From an uncultured Myxococcales bacterium (GTDB taxonomy: Bacteria; Myxococcota_A; UBA9042), in assembly GCA_903924465.1 (NCBI GenBank), contig CAIYBN010000054.1, positions 62,001 through 126,000 on the forward strand: a DNA stretch of 64,000 bases, in the 5' to 3' direction. Position numbers and translations under genes: made by a program. Under the pieces are notes generated by a model that saw nothing but the letters and a program-made list of their open reading frames with translations, searched no databases and had not been told where the DNA came from. Below are positions 1 through 7,714 of this stretch, piece by piece. Each line of letters starts with the position of its first letter. The first letter of the stretch is position 1.

Positions 1-1345
1 GGACGATGCTGTCCGCCGCTTCCTGCCAGCCGAGATGCTCGAGCATCATGACCGCCGACAGGACTTCCGACCCCGGGTTGACCTTGTCCAGACCGGCGTA
101 CTTGGGCGCCGTGCCGTGGGTCGCTTCAAAGATCGCGTGACCAGTCAGGTAGTTGATGTTGCCGCCCGGCGCGATGCCGATGCCGCCCACCTGCGCTGCC
201 AGCGCGTCGGACAGGTAGTCGCCGTTCAAGTTCAGCGTCGCAATGACGTCGAACTCCTCCGGCCGCGTCATCACCTGCTGCAGCGTGATGTCGGCAATCG
301 AGTCGCGAATGAGCAGTTTCTTCTTCCACTTGCCTTCGCCGTGCGTCGGCCACAGCGCGAGCGCCGTTTCGATCTCAGCGCGGACCTCCGCCTTCTGGTC
401 GGGCACCATCATGGAGTAGCCCGGATCGATGGCGATCGCGTTCTCCTCCACCGTGATGTTGGGATTCTTTTCCTTGTTGCCGAGAATCCAGCTCTCGCGT
501 TCCGTGACAGTGTCGTGACGGAACAGGCTCTTGGCGACTTCATAGCCCCAATCGCGAAACGCGCCTTCCGTGTACTTCATGATGTTGCCCTTGTGGACAA
601 TCGTCACGGATTTGCGTTTGTGTTTGAGGGCGTACGCAATCGCGCTGTGAACGAGACGCTCGGTGCCCAGCGCCGAAACCGCCTTGATGCCGATGCCGAC
701 CTCCACGATCGTATGGCGCTTCGGCTGGCCGACGGCTTCGAGCTGGGTTTGCCAGCCGTCGACGGCTTTCTGCGTGCCAAAACGAATCTTCTTGAATTCA
801 TTCGGATAATTCGCGCTGAGGAAGTCCAGCATCTTGTTGGCCTCCGGCGAACCGGCCGTCCACTCGATGCCGGCATAGATGTCTTCCGTGTTCTCGCGGA
901 AGATCACCATGTCGACCAATTCCGGATGCTTGACCGGGCTCGGCACGCCGGTGAACCAGCGGACCGGGCGCAGACAGACATACAAATCAAGCTGTTGGCG
1001 CAACGCGACGTTCAGCGAGCGGATGCCCTTGCCGACTGGCGTGGTCAGCGGCCCTTTGATGCCGACCAGATATTTGCGGAACGCGTCGAGCGTCTCGTCC
1101 GGCAGCCAGTTGCCGGTCTGGTTGAACGCTTTTTCGCCCGCCAGCACTTCCAGCCAGTGAATTTGGCGCTTGCCGCCGTAGCTCTTCTTCACCGCGGCGT
1201 CGACAATGCGAACGGCGGCAGCCCAAATATCCGGGCCGGTGCCATCGCCTTCGATGAAGGGAATGATTGGATGATCAGGAACTTGCAGGGTGCCATTGGT
1301 GCCAACGGTGATGGCCTTACCTTGCGACGACGCGGTCAAAGACAT
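1..1345 (-). CDS. icd: NADP-type isocitrate dehydrogenase, 3' end beyond the window
   Basis: Isocitrate dehydrogenase of the TCA cycle, converting isocitrate to 2-oxoglutarate and CO2 in the cytoplasm. About 448 residues are visible. The family signature [15 protein letters not shown] lies near residue 150, followed by the substrate/cofactor regions [20 protein letters not shown] and, close to the window edge, [11 protein letters not shown] and [18 protein letters not shown]. By comparison with the E. coli enzyme only roughly 25 C-terminal residues are missing. The start is ATG at 1345, chosen because an AGGAGGA ribosome binding site precedes it by a few bases. The gene appears monocistronic at its 5' side, with a palindromic repeat (1438-1551) in its upstream region. 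NADP rather than NAD use is inferred from overall E. coli-like sequence. High confidence in the family. Confidence 0.95.
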   Translation of the reverse strand, partial: MSLTASSQGKAITVGTNGTLQVPDHPIIPFIEGDGTGPDIWAAAVRIVDAAVKKSYGGKRQIHWLEVLAGEKAFNQTGNWLPDETLDAFRKYLVGIKGPLTTPVGKGIRSLNVALRQQLDLYVCLRPVRWFTGVPSPVKHPELVDMVIFRENTEDIYAGIEWTAGSPEANKMLDFLSANYPNEFKKIRFGTQKAVDGWQTQLEAVGQPKRHTIVEVGIGIKAVSALGTERLVHSAIAYALKHKRKSVTIVHKGNIMKYTEGAFRDWGYEVAKSLFRHDTVTERESWILGNKEKNPNITVEENAIAIDPGYSMMVPDQKAEVRAEIETALALWPTHGEGKWKKKLLIRDSIADITLQQVMTRPEEFDVIATLNLNGDYLSDALAAQVGGIGIAPGGNINYLTGHAIFEATHGTAPKYAGLDKVNPGSEVLSAVMMLEHLGWQEAADSIV

Positions 1346-1437
1346 GGGAATCCTCCTGCCGAGAATCTGGGTGTTCCGGCGGTGCGGGAGGATAGTTCAA
1401 CGGCCGGAACGCGACAACTGCGCGCGCCGACCTGGAT

Positions 1438-1551
1438 CCACCGCTTCTGGCGCATTTCGGCGTCGCCGCGTCGAAATTGCGTCTCGACGACCGCGAGGTC
1501 GCCAGCGACGCAATTTCGTCTAGCTCCTTGAACTGCATCCAGAATCGGTGG
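1438..1551. repeat. Nested palindromic intergenic repeat R1, copy 1
   Basis: A 114-bp element bounded by imperfect inverted repeats: CCACCGCTTCTGG at 1438-1450 and CCAGAATCGGTGG at 1539-1551 pair at 12 of 13 positions. Inside lies a second, longer hairpin: CGAAATTGCGTC (1472-1483) and GACGCAATTTCG (1507-1518) pair perfectly and enclose CGACC-GCGA-GGTCG with a GNRA-type loop. Related copies occur at 21980-22099 and 29514-29572. It resembles REP/BIME-type or MITE-like elements. No transposase is nearby. Confidence 0.8.
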
Positions 1552-1655
1552 CCCAGGCAAATCTACTGGTGATTCTGGCCGACTGACTCCGTGCGCAAGT
1601 CATTTCCACACGGGGCGGGAATATGTAGAATCATGAATGGGTGGATGTGGAGACC

Positions 1656-2726
1656 ATGGCCGAAGAACGCGAGAAAACCAATCCAGACTATCCGGTGACA
1701 CCCGCATGGCGGCCGGCTTCGCAACCTGGCGTCCGCCTACCGGCGCCGTCGCTTGAACCCGTGCGGCCGGCGTCCCACGGTGCAGAAATCGTTCCCGAGG
1801 GTGTGGCGAATCGTCCAGGTCGGGCCCTTTCTGAAGCGCTGCAGCCCATTTCGCATTCGGGCTATTCGCTCGTGCCGGCGTCGGCAGAAAGCATACGGCC
1901 CTTGGCGGCGCGTCCCGCGTCGGGGTCGGTGAACGTCGGTCCGCCTTCGCAACCTGGCTATTCTCCTGCGTTTGTTGCGCCGACGATTGCGCCGGTTGCG
2001 CCCACCCGGGCGGGCACGGGCGCGCAAGTGCCGGCGTCACCGTCACCCACGCAGGCCAAATTCCGCCCCGCCTCCGACGGCTACCTACACCCGGCATCCG
2101 GGGTTCAGCCCTCCTCCGACATCTCAGGTGCCTTTCGGCCAGCATCTGGAGTTGGCCAAGCGGTCGGGAAGTTTGGCGGACCGTCTGGAGAGTCCCTGTC
2201 CCGTCGCGCTGGCGATCCGACCCGTCTCCTGCCGTGGTTGCGCGACAAGAACAAGCGCTTCAAGGCGCTTTCCGCGGCGGAATGCGACGCAATCTTCAGA
2301 TTCGCTTCGCTCCATCGCGTCGAGGCGAACACGGTCTTGCAGCCGCTGGGGGCGCCGCCGACGGCCTGCTTTGCCATCACGTCCGGCGCCGTTGTCGTGC
2401 GCATCCGCAGGCCCAATGGGTCTTTTCGTGAACTCGACCGGTTCGGCCCGGGTGAAGTCGTCGGCTTGCTGGCGCTGGTCGATGGCCAACCGTCGCCCTA
2501 CGAAATTCAAGCGGCAAGTACCGCCGAAGTGGTGGCTTTTGAAGCGGATCAGCTGGCCCAGTATGCCGCGGCTCTGCATCCGGATGCGCTGGCGGCCATC
2601 AAGGCGTGGACGCCGATGGTCATTGACCATTTGCGGACCGTGCAAACACGGGTTTCCCGCCTGGCGAGTACGCGGCGCAAGCGGATCGAATCCCACGAAG
2701 ACGATGCCTGGAAGGGCGTCAAGTAG
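1656..2726 (+). CDS. Cyclic nucleotide-binding-domain protein with Pro/Ser-rich N-terminal half
   Basis: About 356 residues. The first ~185 residues are low-complexity, rich in Pro, Ala and Ser, with a recurring RPAS/QPGY-like short motif, and look disordered. Residues ~190-330 form a Crp/Fnr-type cyclic-nucleotide-binding (cNMP) beta-roll: LSAAECDAIFRFASLHRVEA, then FAITSGAVVVRI, RFGPGEVVGLLALVDGQPSP and AEVVAFEADQL. No C-terminal helix-turn-helix follows, so this is a sensor or scaffold rather than a Crp-like transcription factor. The protein ends in a basic tail. A GTG 15 bases upstream (1641) is an alternative in-frame start; ATG 1656 is preferred, with GGAG just before it. Ligand unknown. 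It stands alone between icd and tmRNA. Confidence 0.75.
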   Translation: MAEEREKTNPDYPVTPAWRPASQPGVRLPAPSLEPVRPASHGAEIVPEGVANRPGRALSEALQPISHSGYSLVPASAESIRPLAARPASGSVNVGPPSQPGYSPAFVAPTIAPVAPTRAGTGAQVPASPSPTQAKFRPASDGYLHPASGVQPSSDISGAFRPASGVGQAVGKFGGPSGESLSRRAGDPTRLLPWLRDKNKRFKALSAAECDAIFRFASLHRVEANTVLQPLGAPPTACFAITSGAVVVRIRRPNGSFRELDRFGPGEVVGLLALVDGQPSPYEIQAASTAEVVAFEADQLAQYAAALHPDALAAIKAWTPMVIDHLRTVQTRVSRLASTRRKRIESHEDDAWKGVK

Positions 2727-2747
2727 TCGGAAATTGTCAGGAATAAG

Positions 2748-3111
2748 TGGAGGCGGCGAGAGTCGAACTCGCGTCCGGAACTAGTAGGCAGGGCCGTCTA
2801 CGCGCGTAGTCGCTTGATTTGTACGGCATCCAGGGCGTCCAAGCGACAGACTCCCTTAGCGACGGCCCGCATTGATCTCACCCGCGCACGTGCAGGCGTC
2901 GTGCGAGGGCCAGCCCACCTGAATTGCGGTGACGACATGCGGCGGGCGCCATGCCATCCCCGTCGCTGTTAGAGGTCTTTTGGAGACTTAAGCAGCGAGA
3001 GCGAACTCAACGTTGTCGTTGGCTCTTATTGTGTGCCTTTTTTTGACGCGGCCAAAGACTCCGCGGCGCGCAAACCATGTTTTCTAGCCCCGTCGAAACC
3101 GGTACGCCCCC
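2748..3111 (-). ncRNA. ssrA: Transfer-messenger RNA (tmRNA)
   Basis: One-piece tmRNA for ribosome rescue, about 364 nt. The 5' end (3111) reads GGGGGCG and pairs with CGCCTCC at the 3' end through a 7-bp acceptor stem with one G-U pair. The T-arm region GGACGCGAGTTCGACTCTCG is clear, and the 5' side carries the conserved GTTTCGACGGGG segment. The tag reading frame is at 3023-2988 and encodes ANDNVEFALAA followed by TAA. The 3' CCA is not encoded; CTT follows the discriminator A. The partner smpB is not in the window. Open frames over this region on the plus strand are fortuitous. Confidence 0.95.
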
Positions 3112-3256
3112 GAAGGTGCGCCGTTGTTCACGGTGCATGCCGAATCCGCACAGGCCTCAGCCCTGACAGGATAGGTCTCCGGGCCGCCACGTCAACCGCC
3201 ATCTTCTTGCGCTTCTGTCCCGCGTACGGCACAAAGGCCACCGGCTTCGAGGTCGT

Positions 3257-4372
3257 ATGCGCCACCACATCTACCTGATTCCCGGCTTCTTCGGCTTCTC
3301 TAACTTTGGAGATTTGAAGTACTTTTCACACGTCACTGAGGTGCTGGAAGGTGCGCTGCGGCGACGCGGACTGGAGGTGGCGGTTCACTATGTTCGGACG
3401 CTACCGACCGCTTCGGTGCGGCGGCGCACAACGCGTCTGCTGGAGGTGATCGCCGAAACTGCGGACGGCGATGGGCCTATCCACCTGATTGGTCACAGTT
3501 CTGGCGGTCTGGATGCCCGCTTCTTCGCCTCCGCCGGCGCGACGCTGTCCGATCACCTGCCGGCGAACGAACTGATGGCGCGCGTCCGGTCGGTTGTGAC
3601 CGTCGTGACGCCGCATCGCGGCACGCCGTTGGCGCCGCTGTTTGATTCGCTCTTGGGCGCGCGGATCCTGCAGATTCTCTCGCTCGCGACCATTTATGTC
3701 TTGCGTTACGGTAAGTTGCCGCTTGGCGCGCTGGTGAGCCTGGGCGGCGTGCTGGTGCGGCTGGACAACAGCGCGGGTCAGGATGCGCTCGATCAGGTGT
3801 GGAATCAGCTGCTTGCGGACTTCAGCGAGGACCGCCAGCGCACGATCCGCGACTTCTTTCACGAAGTGGAGAAGGATCGATCGTTGATTCGCGAACTGCT
3901 TCCGCAAAATCTGAATGTTTTCAATGAAACAACCCGCAACGCGCCCGATGTGCGCTACGGCTGCGTGATCGCGCGCGGCAAGTCGCCGGGCATCACGTCG
4001 ACCTTGTCGGCCGGGCTGAGCGCGTACGCGCAGGCGAGCCACGCGATCTACGTGGCGCTGTACACGTTGGCCTCGCGCACGCCGCCGGAGCGGGTGACAC
4101 GGCCAGATCCCCAGCAATCTCAAGCGATTCGCGCATTTTGGGGCGAGGAGCCGGATGAGCGGGCCAACGATGGCATCGTGCCGACGCTGAGTCAGGTCTG
4201 GGGCGAAGTGATCTGCGCTGTCAGCGCGGATCACCATGATGTGATTGGTCATTTTGAGGATCCCCATCACGTGCCGCCGCATTTTGACTGGCTGACCAGT
4301 GGCAGCGGTTTCAAACGGCGCGATTTTGAGATCCTGTGGTCCTCGGTGGCCGATTGGCTGGCGAAGGGATAA
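3257..4372 (+). CDS. Alpha/beta-hydrolase, triacylglycerol-lipase-like
   Basis: A 371-residue esterase/lipase-type hydrolase. The N-terminus IYLIPGFFGF resembles the oxyanion-hole strand of lipases. The nucleophile elbow is GHSSGG, with Ser81 as predicted nucleophile. VTPHRGTPLAP near residue 120 is also typical of lipases. Candidate acid and base are the Asp in NDGIVPTLSQVW and the His in DHHDVIGHFEDP near the C-terminus. No signal peptide is visible, so it is probably cytoplasmic. The ATG at 3257 is preceded by CGAGG at suitable spacing. The following gene starts 25 bases after the stop, so the two may be cotranscribed. Substrate unknown. Confidence 0.8.
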   Translation: MRHHIYLIPGFFGFSNFGDLKYFSHVTEVLEGALRRRGLEVAVHYVRTLPTASVRRRTTRLLEVIAETADGDGPIHLIGHSSGGLDARFFASAGATLSDHLPANELMARVRSVVTVVTPHRGTPLAPLFDSLLGARILQILSLATIYVLRYGKLPLGALVSLGGVLVRLDNSAGQDALDQVWNQLLADFSEDRQRTIRDFFHEVEKDRSLIRELLPQNLNVFNETTRNAPDVRYGCVIARGKSPGITSTLSAGLSAYAQASHAIYVALYTLASRTPPERVTRPDPQQSQAIRAFWGEEPDERANDGIVPTLSQVWGEVICAVSADHHDVIGHFEDPHHVPPHFDWLTSGSGFKRRDFEILWSSVADWLAKG

Positions 4373-4397
4373 GCTTGCCCGGAACTTGGAGGTTCGC

Positions 4398-4967
4398 ATG
4401 CGGCTTTTGTTGCTGATTTTGAGCGTTTTCGTGGCGAACGTCGGCCTGGCCGAGGACGATCTGAAGACGCGTCTGGAACGGGGCGAGGTCGAGGTATCGA
4501 GCCACGCCGTCGCTGGCAGCAGCATGCCCGAGGTGATCGCTCAAGCCATCATCGACACGCCGCCAGAGCGGCTGTGGGCGATTCTGCAGGACTGCGGCAA
4601 CTATCAAAAAACGATGCAGCGGGTCGCACGGTCGAAGGAATTGTCGCGGCAAGGGCAAAAAGTCGTGTGTGAAGTCGAAATCGGCTTGCCGTTCCCGCTG
4701 TCGAACCTGATCGGCGTGACGGAGTCGATCCATGTCGTGGGGCCGCCGAAATGGTCGCGTACGTGGCATCTGTTGCGCGGCGATTACGAAATCAACGAGG
4801 GCAGTTGGACGCTGTCGCGGTATGAGGAAGACCCCAAGCGGACGCTGGCGGTCTATCGCGTCCATGCGATCCCCAAGTCCGCGCTGCCAGACTCGATTTT
4901 GCGCAAGGCGCAGCGCAAGGCGATCCCGGATCTGTTCAACCATTTGCGCGAAATCACAAAGAATTAG
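4398..4967 (+). CDS. Secreted SRPBCC/START-fold protein
   Basis: A 189-residue protein with an N-terminal signal peptide (MRLLLLILSVFVANVGLA). It then carries a single SRPBCC/polyketide-cyclase-like helix-grip domain: VIAQAIIDTPPERLWAILQDCGNYQKTMQRV at residues ~38-70 and a later beta-sheet with GLPFPLSNLIGVTESIHV. Such folds bind hydrophobic ligands; here in the periplasm. The ATG at 4398 has TTGGAGG upstream. It follows the lipase-like gene by 25 bp on the same strand, which suggests a shared lipid or hydrophobic-substrate theme, though this is inference only. Confidence 0.75.
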   Translation: MRLLLLILSVFVANVGLAEDDLKTRLERGEVEVSSHAVAGSSMPEVIAQAIIDTPPERLWAILQDCGNYQKTMQRVARSKELSRQGQKVVCEVEIGLPFPLSNLIGVTESIHVVGPPKWSRTWHLLRGDYEINEGSWTLSRYEEDPKRTLAVYRVHAIPKSALPDSILRKAQRKAIPDLFNHLREITKN

Positions 4968-4991
4968 AAGAATCTGTGTGGCATATGGATA

Positions 4992-5019
4992 TTGTTTGCC
5001 GTGCATTGTGTGACATAAT
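4992..5019 (+). promoter_or_regulatory. Possible sigma-70-type promoter
   Basis: In a locally AT-rich gap before the aminotransferase gene, TTGTTT (4992-4997) and CATAAT (5014-5019) are separated by 16 bases, with the start codon 25 bases downstream at 5044. The spacing is acceptable and the -10 is good. Predicted by eye only. Confidence 0.4.
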
Positions 5020-5043
5020 CTCGCAATTTCAAATTGGAACACG

Positions 5044-6231
5044 ATGACGGCATCTCCTTCCGGGCTGGCCCGCCACTGGCAACTGGACCCGAAAGTCGTG
5101 TTCCTGAATCACGGTAGTTTTGGCGCCTGCCCGCGCGCAGTGCTCGACGCCCAGGACGCGCTGCGCGCACGGCTGGAGGCGGAACCGGTCGCGTTTCTGG
5201 CCCGTGATTTGGAGGGCTTGCAAGACGCGACGAGAACGAAACTCGCTGAATTTCTTGGTGCGGACGCTGAAGGCCTGACGTTGGTGCCCAATGCGACGGT
5301 CGGCGTCAATACCGTTCTGGCGAATTTGCGGCTGCAGCCAGGCGATGAAATTCTGGTGACGGATCACGGTTATGCCGCGTGTCGCAATGCCGTCGAGCGG
5401 GCGGCACAGCGTTTGGGTGCCCACATCGTCGTCGCGCATGTGCCGTTTCCGCTGGACGGGCCGGACGACGTGCTTGATGCGTTGGATCGCGTTTTGAGAT
5501 TCAAGACCAGATTTTGCCTGATTGATCACGTGACGAGTCCGACCGCGTTGATTTTTCCGGTGGAGCGCATTGTGCCGTGGCTTCAGGCCCGCGGTGTCGA
5601 CGTGTTGGTCGATGGCGCCCATGCTCCGGGCATGTTGCCTCTCGACCTGACCGCGCTGAATGCCGCGTATTACACCGGGAATTGTCACAAGTGGCTGTGC
5701 GCGCCCAAAGGTGCGGCGTTCCTGCACGTGCGCGCGGACCGGCGTGCGGGGTTTGTACCGCTGGTCACGAGTCACGGCATGGCGGTTCCGCGTACCGACC
5801 GGTCGCGTTTTCGCCTGGAGCACGACTGGACGGGCACCGCCGATCCGACGCCCTGGCTGGCGATTCCGGCGGCGATTGCCACGCTGGCAGGGCTTTTGCC
5901 CGGTGGTTGGCCGGCGTTGATGGCGCACAACCGCCAAGGCGCCCTCGATGCCCGCGATCGCCTCTGTGCCGCTCTGGAGGTGCCGCCGCCCGCGCCGGAC
6001 GCCATGTTGGGCTCCATGGCCGCTGTGCTCCTTCCGCCGCTGCGCGTGCCGCCCCAGCCGCCGTCGCTGTTCGACTCGCTCCAGGATTTCCTCTGGCGTG
6101 AGCATCGCATCGAGGTGCCGGTCATCGACTGGCCGTCGCCGCGTGTCCGCGTTGTTCGCGTGTCCGCGCAGGTGTACAACACCGCCGGGCAGTTCCAATG
6201 GCTGGCGGACCAACTTCGCGCGCTGCGGTAG
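5044..6231 (+). CDS. Class V PLP-dependent aminotransferase (isopenicillin-N-epimerase-like)
   Basis: A 395-residue fold-type I PLP enzyme of the aminotransferase class V / cysteine desulfurase superfamily. The opening VVFLNHGSFGACPRAVLDAQ is characteristic of the isopenicillin N epimerase-like branch. VLVDGAHAPGMLPLDL carries the cofactor-contacting Asp and His, and TGNCHKWLCAPKG contains the predicted Schiff-base Lys216. The length fits the family. No signal peptide is seen, so it is cytoplasmic. The histidine kinase gene begins 3 bases after its stop, so the two are very likely cotranscribed, an odd pairing. The substrate is unknown; members epimerize amino acids, desulfurize cysteine or act on ergothioneine-type intermediates. 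Confidence 0.85.
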   Translation: MTASPSGLARHWQLDPKVVFLNHGSFGACPRAVLDAQDALRARLEAEPVAFLARDLEGLQDATRTKLAEFLGADAEGLTLVPNATVGVNTVLANLRLQPGDEILVTDHGYAACRNAVERAAQRLGAHIVVAHVPFPLDGPDDVLDALDRVLRFKTRFCLIDHVTSPTALIFPVERIVPWLQARGVDVLVDGAHAPGMLPLDLTALNAAYYTGNCHKWLCAPKGAAFLHVRADRRAGFVPLVTSHGMAVPRTDRSRFRLEHDWTGTADPTPWLAIPAAIATLAGLLPGGWPALMAHNRQGALDARDRLCAALEVPPPAPDAMLGSMAAVLLPPLRVPPQPPSLFDSLQDFLWREHRIEVPVIDWPSPRVRVVRVSAQVYNTAGQFQWLADQLRALR

Positions 6232-6234
6232 CCG

Positions 6235-7146
6235 ATGATGCGCTTCAACAAACGCTGGCAGTTTCTCGTGTCGGTGTTCGCATTGGTGCCATCGGTCGTG
6301 CTGATCGTGGTCGGTATCCTGATCCTCGTGTCGCGGCGTGCGGCCATCGACGTGACCTTCGGCGTGCTGATCCTGGTGTTCTGCGCGCTGCTGCTGACCG
6401 GAACGATGCTGCTGGTCGTGGCGCTTGGGCGGCAGGCGGACGTGTCGCGCTTGCAGGCGGATTTCCTCAGCAAAGTCAGCCACGACTTTCGCACCCCGTT
6501 GACGTCCATTCGGATGTTTGTCGAGACGCTGGCCGAGAATCGCGTGGAGGATCCCGCGCGGCGCGAACGAATTCTCGCGCTGCTGTCTCAGGAAACTGGC
6601 CGATTGTCGACGCTGATCGATCGGTTGTTGGAATTTGCCCGTCTGGAATCCGGGCGACTGCGTTATGTGCCCAAGCAGGTGGATGTCGGGCAACTCGTGG
6701 AAACGGTTGTGGCGCGGTTCGAGCCGCGGCTTGTCGGCGGCGATGCCCGGCTGACCGTCCACATCGCCGAGGATCTGCCGCTCGTTCTGGCCGATGCCGA
6801 CGCGCTTGCCGAGGCCTTGCAGAACCTGCTCGACAATGCCTTCAAATACACCGGCGCGGAAAAGCGGATCGTGGTGGACCTTCAACGCATCGGGCGAAAT
6901 CTGGAAATCGGCGTGAGTGACAACGGACCGGGCATCGCCAGGGCTGAACAAAACCGCATTTTTGACAGTTTCTACCGGGGCGACGATCGGCTGTCGCGGG
7001 CAACCGAAGGCTCCGGGCTCGGTCTTGCGCTCACCCGGCACATCGTCAACGCGCATGGCGGCAAAGTGCGCGTGGAATCGGAGCCCGGCAAGGGCGCGCG
7101 TTTCGTTGTGGCGCTGCCCCTGATCCAAACTCGTAAAGAAGTTTGA
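6235..7146 (+). CDS. Membrane sensor histidine kinase, orphan
   Basis: A 303-residue two-component sensor. Two transmembrane helices occupy residues ~8-32 and ~40-62, with almost no periplasmic loop, so it senses membrane or internal signals. The phosphoacceptor H-box is SHDFRTPLTSIRMFVETL with His83. The ATP-binding part shows the N-box NLLDNAFKY, G1 DNGPGI and G2 GSGLGLAL. There is no HAMP, PAS or other sensor domain and no response regulator nearby, so its partner must be elsewhere. It is preceded by the aminotransferase gene with a 3-bp gap and followed by a terminator-like hairpin at 7154-7175. Confidence 0.9.
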   Translation: MMRFNKRWQFLVSVFALVPSVVLIVVGILILVSRRAAIDVTFGVLILVFCALLLTGTMLLVVALGRQADVSRLQADFLSKVSHDFRTPLTSIRMFVETLAENRVEDPARRERILALLSQETGRLSTLIDRLLEFARLESGRLRYVPKQVDVGQLVETVVARFEPRLVGGDARLTVHIAEDLPLVLADADALAEALQNLLDNAFKYTGAEKRIVVDLQRIGRNLEIGVSDNGPGIARAEQNRIFDSFYRGDDRLSRATEGSGLGLALTRHIVNAHGGKVRVESEPGKGARFVVALPLIQTRKEV

Positions 7147-7153
7147 ATAAACT

Positions 7154-7175
7154 GGACGTGCTACGCGTCCTTTTG
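7154..7175 (+). terminator. Probable Rho-independent terminator
   Basis: GGACG (7154-7158) and CGTCC (7166-7170) form a 5-bp stem, with an extra possible pair, directly followed by TTTT. It lies 8 bases after the stop of the histidine kinase gene. A further G/C-rich inverted repeat (GGGGCAGGAG...CCTCCCGTCCCC, ~7182-7206) follows before the next gene. Confidence 0.5.
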
Positions 7176-7232
7176 TACTTGTAGGGGCAGGAGAATCCTC
7201 CCGTCCCCGCCTTCCCACCTTGAGAGAACCCC

Positions 7233-7709
7233 ATGAATAGACTTCCCTATGCGTTTGTTGCCGTCCTGTTTTTGGCCAGTTGCGCCACCACGAGCGCCGA
7301 CTCCAGTTGCATCAGCAGCGGCACGCGTTGGACTGGCGGCAACAGCGGCAGTTCAGCCATGAATCCGGGCACGGATTGCATTGCTTGTCATGCCAGCGAA
7401 GGGCCGAAATACGCCGTGGCCGGCACGGTCTACTCGGATGGCTCCGACGCGGACGGCTGCGATGGCATCGCCAGTGTGTCGGTCGAACTGAAGAGCGTCG
7501 ACACGGGCGAAACGGTGACCGCGACCAGCAATGGCGCCGGCAACTTCTACTTGGCCTCCAACAAGATGTTCGCCGGCAAGTACACCGCGCGGGTCATCGC
7601 CAATGGCAAGGCGCGCGCGATGAACACGCCGCAATCCATCGGCGCCTGCAATGCCTGCCACACGTCCGCCGGTGCGGGCGGGGCCCCGGGCCGCGTCATC
7701 ATTCCGTAA
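7233..7709 (+). CDS. Lipoprotein with two CxxCH heme-binding motifs flanking a beta-sandwich domain
   Basis: A 158-residue predicted lipoprotein: lipobox LASC with Cys17. It holds two c-type heme attachment motifs, CIACH (Cys49-His53) and CNACH (Cys139-His143). Between them lies a domain with the look of a carboxypeptidase-regulatory/transthyretin-like beta sandwich: VAGTVYSDG, VSVELKSVDTGETVTATSNGAGNFYL and GKYTARVIANGKA. Two heme sites bracketing an Ig-like insert suggest a small surface or periplasmic cytochrome, possibly for extracellular electron exchange. No cytochrome maturation gene is nearby. The ATG at 7233 follows a GAGAG-type ribosome binding site. Single-gene transcript. Confidence 0.7.
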   Translation: MNRLPYAFVAVLFLASCATTSADSSCISSGTRWTGGNSGSSAMNPGTDCIACHASEGPKYAVAGTVYSDGSDADGCDGIASVSVELKSVDTGETVTATSNGAGNFYLASNKMFAGKYTARVIANGKARAMNTPQSIGACNACHTSAGAGGAPGRVIIP

Positions 7710-7714
7710 TCGGG

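Noticed and set aside
35..1531. 498-codon plus-strand frame over the isocitrate dehydrogenase gene
   Set aside because: The minus strand encodes a textbook Icd with a strong ribosome binding site, so the plus frame is a shadow.
3033..3278. 81-codon plus-strand frame over the tmRNA
   Set aside because: It lies within the tmRNA and its promoter region and has no recognizable protein features.
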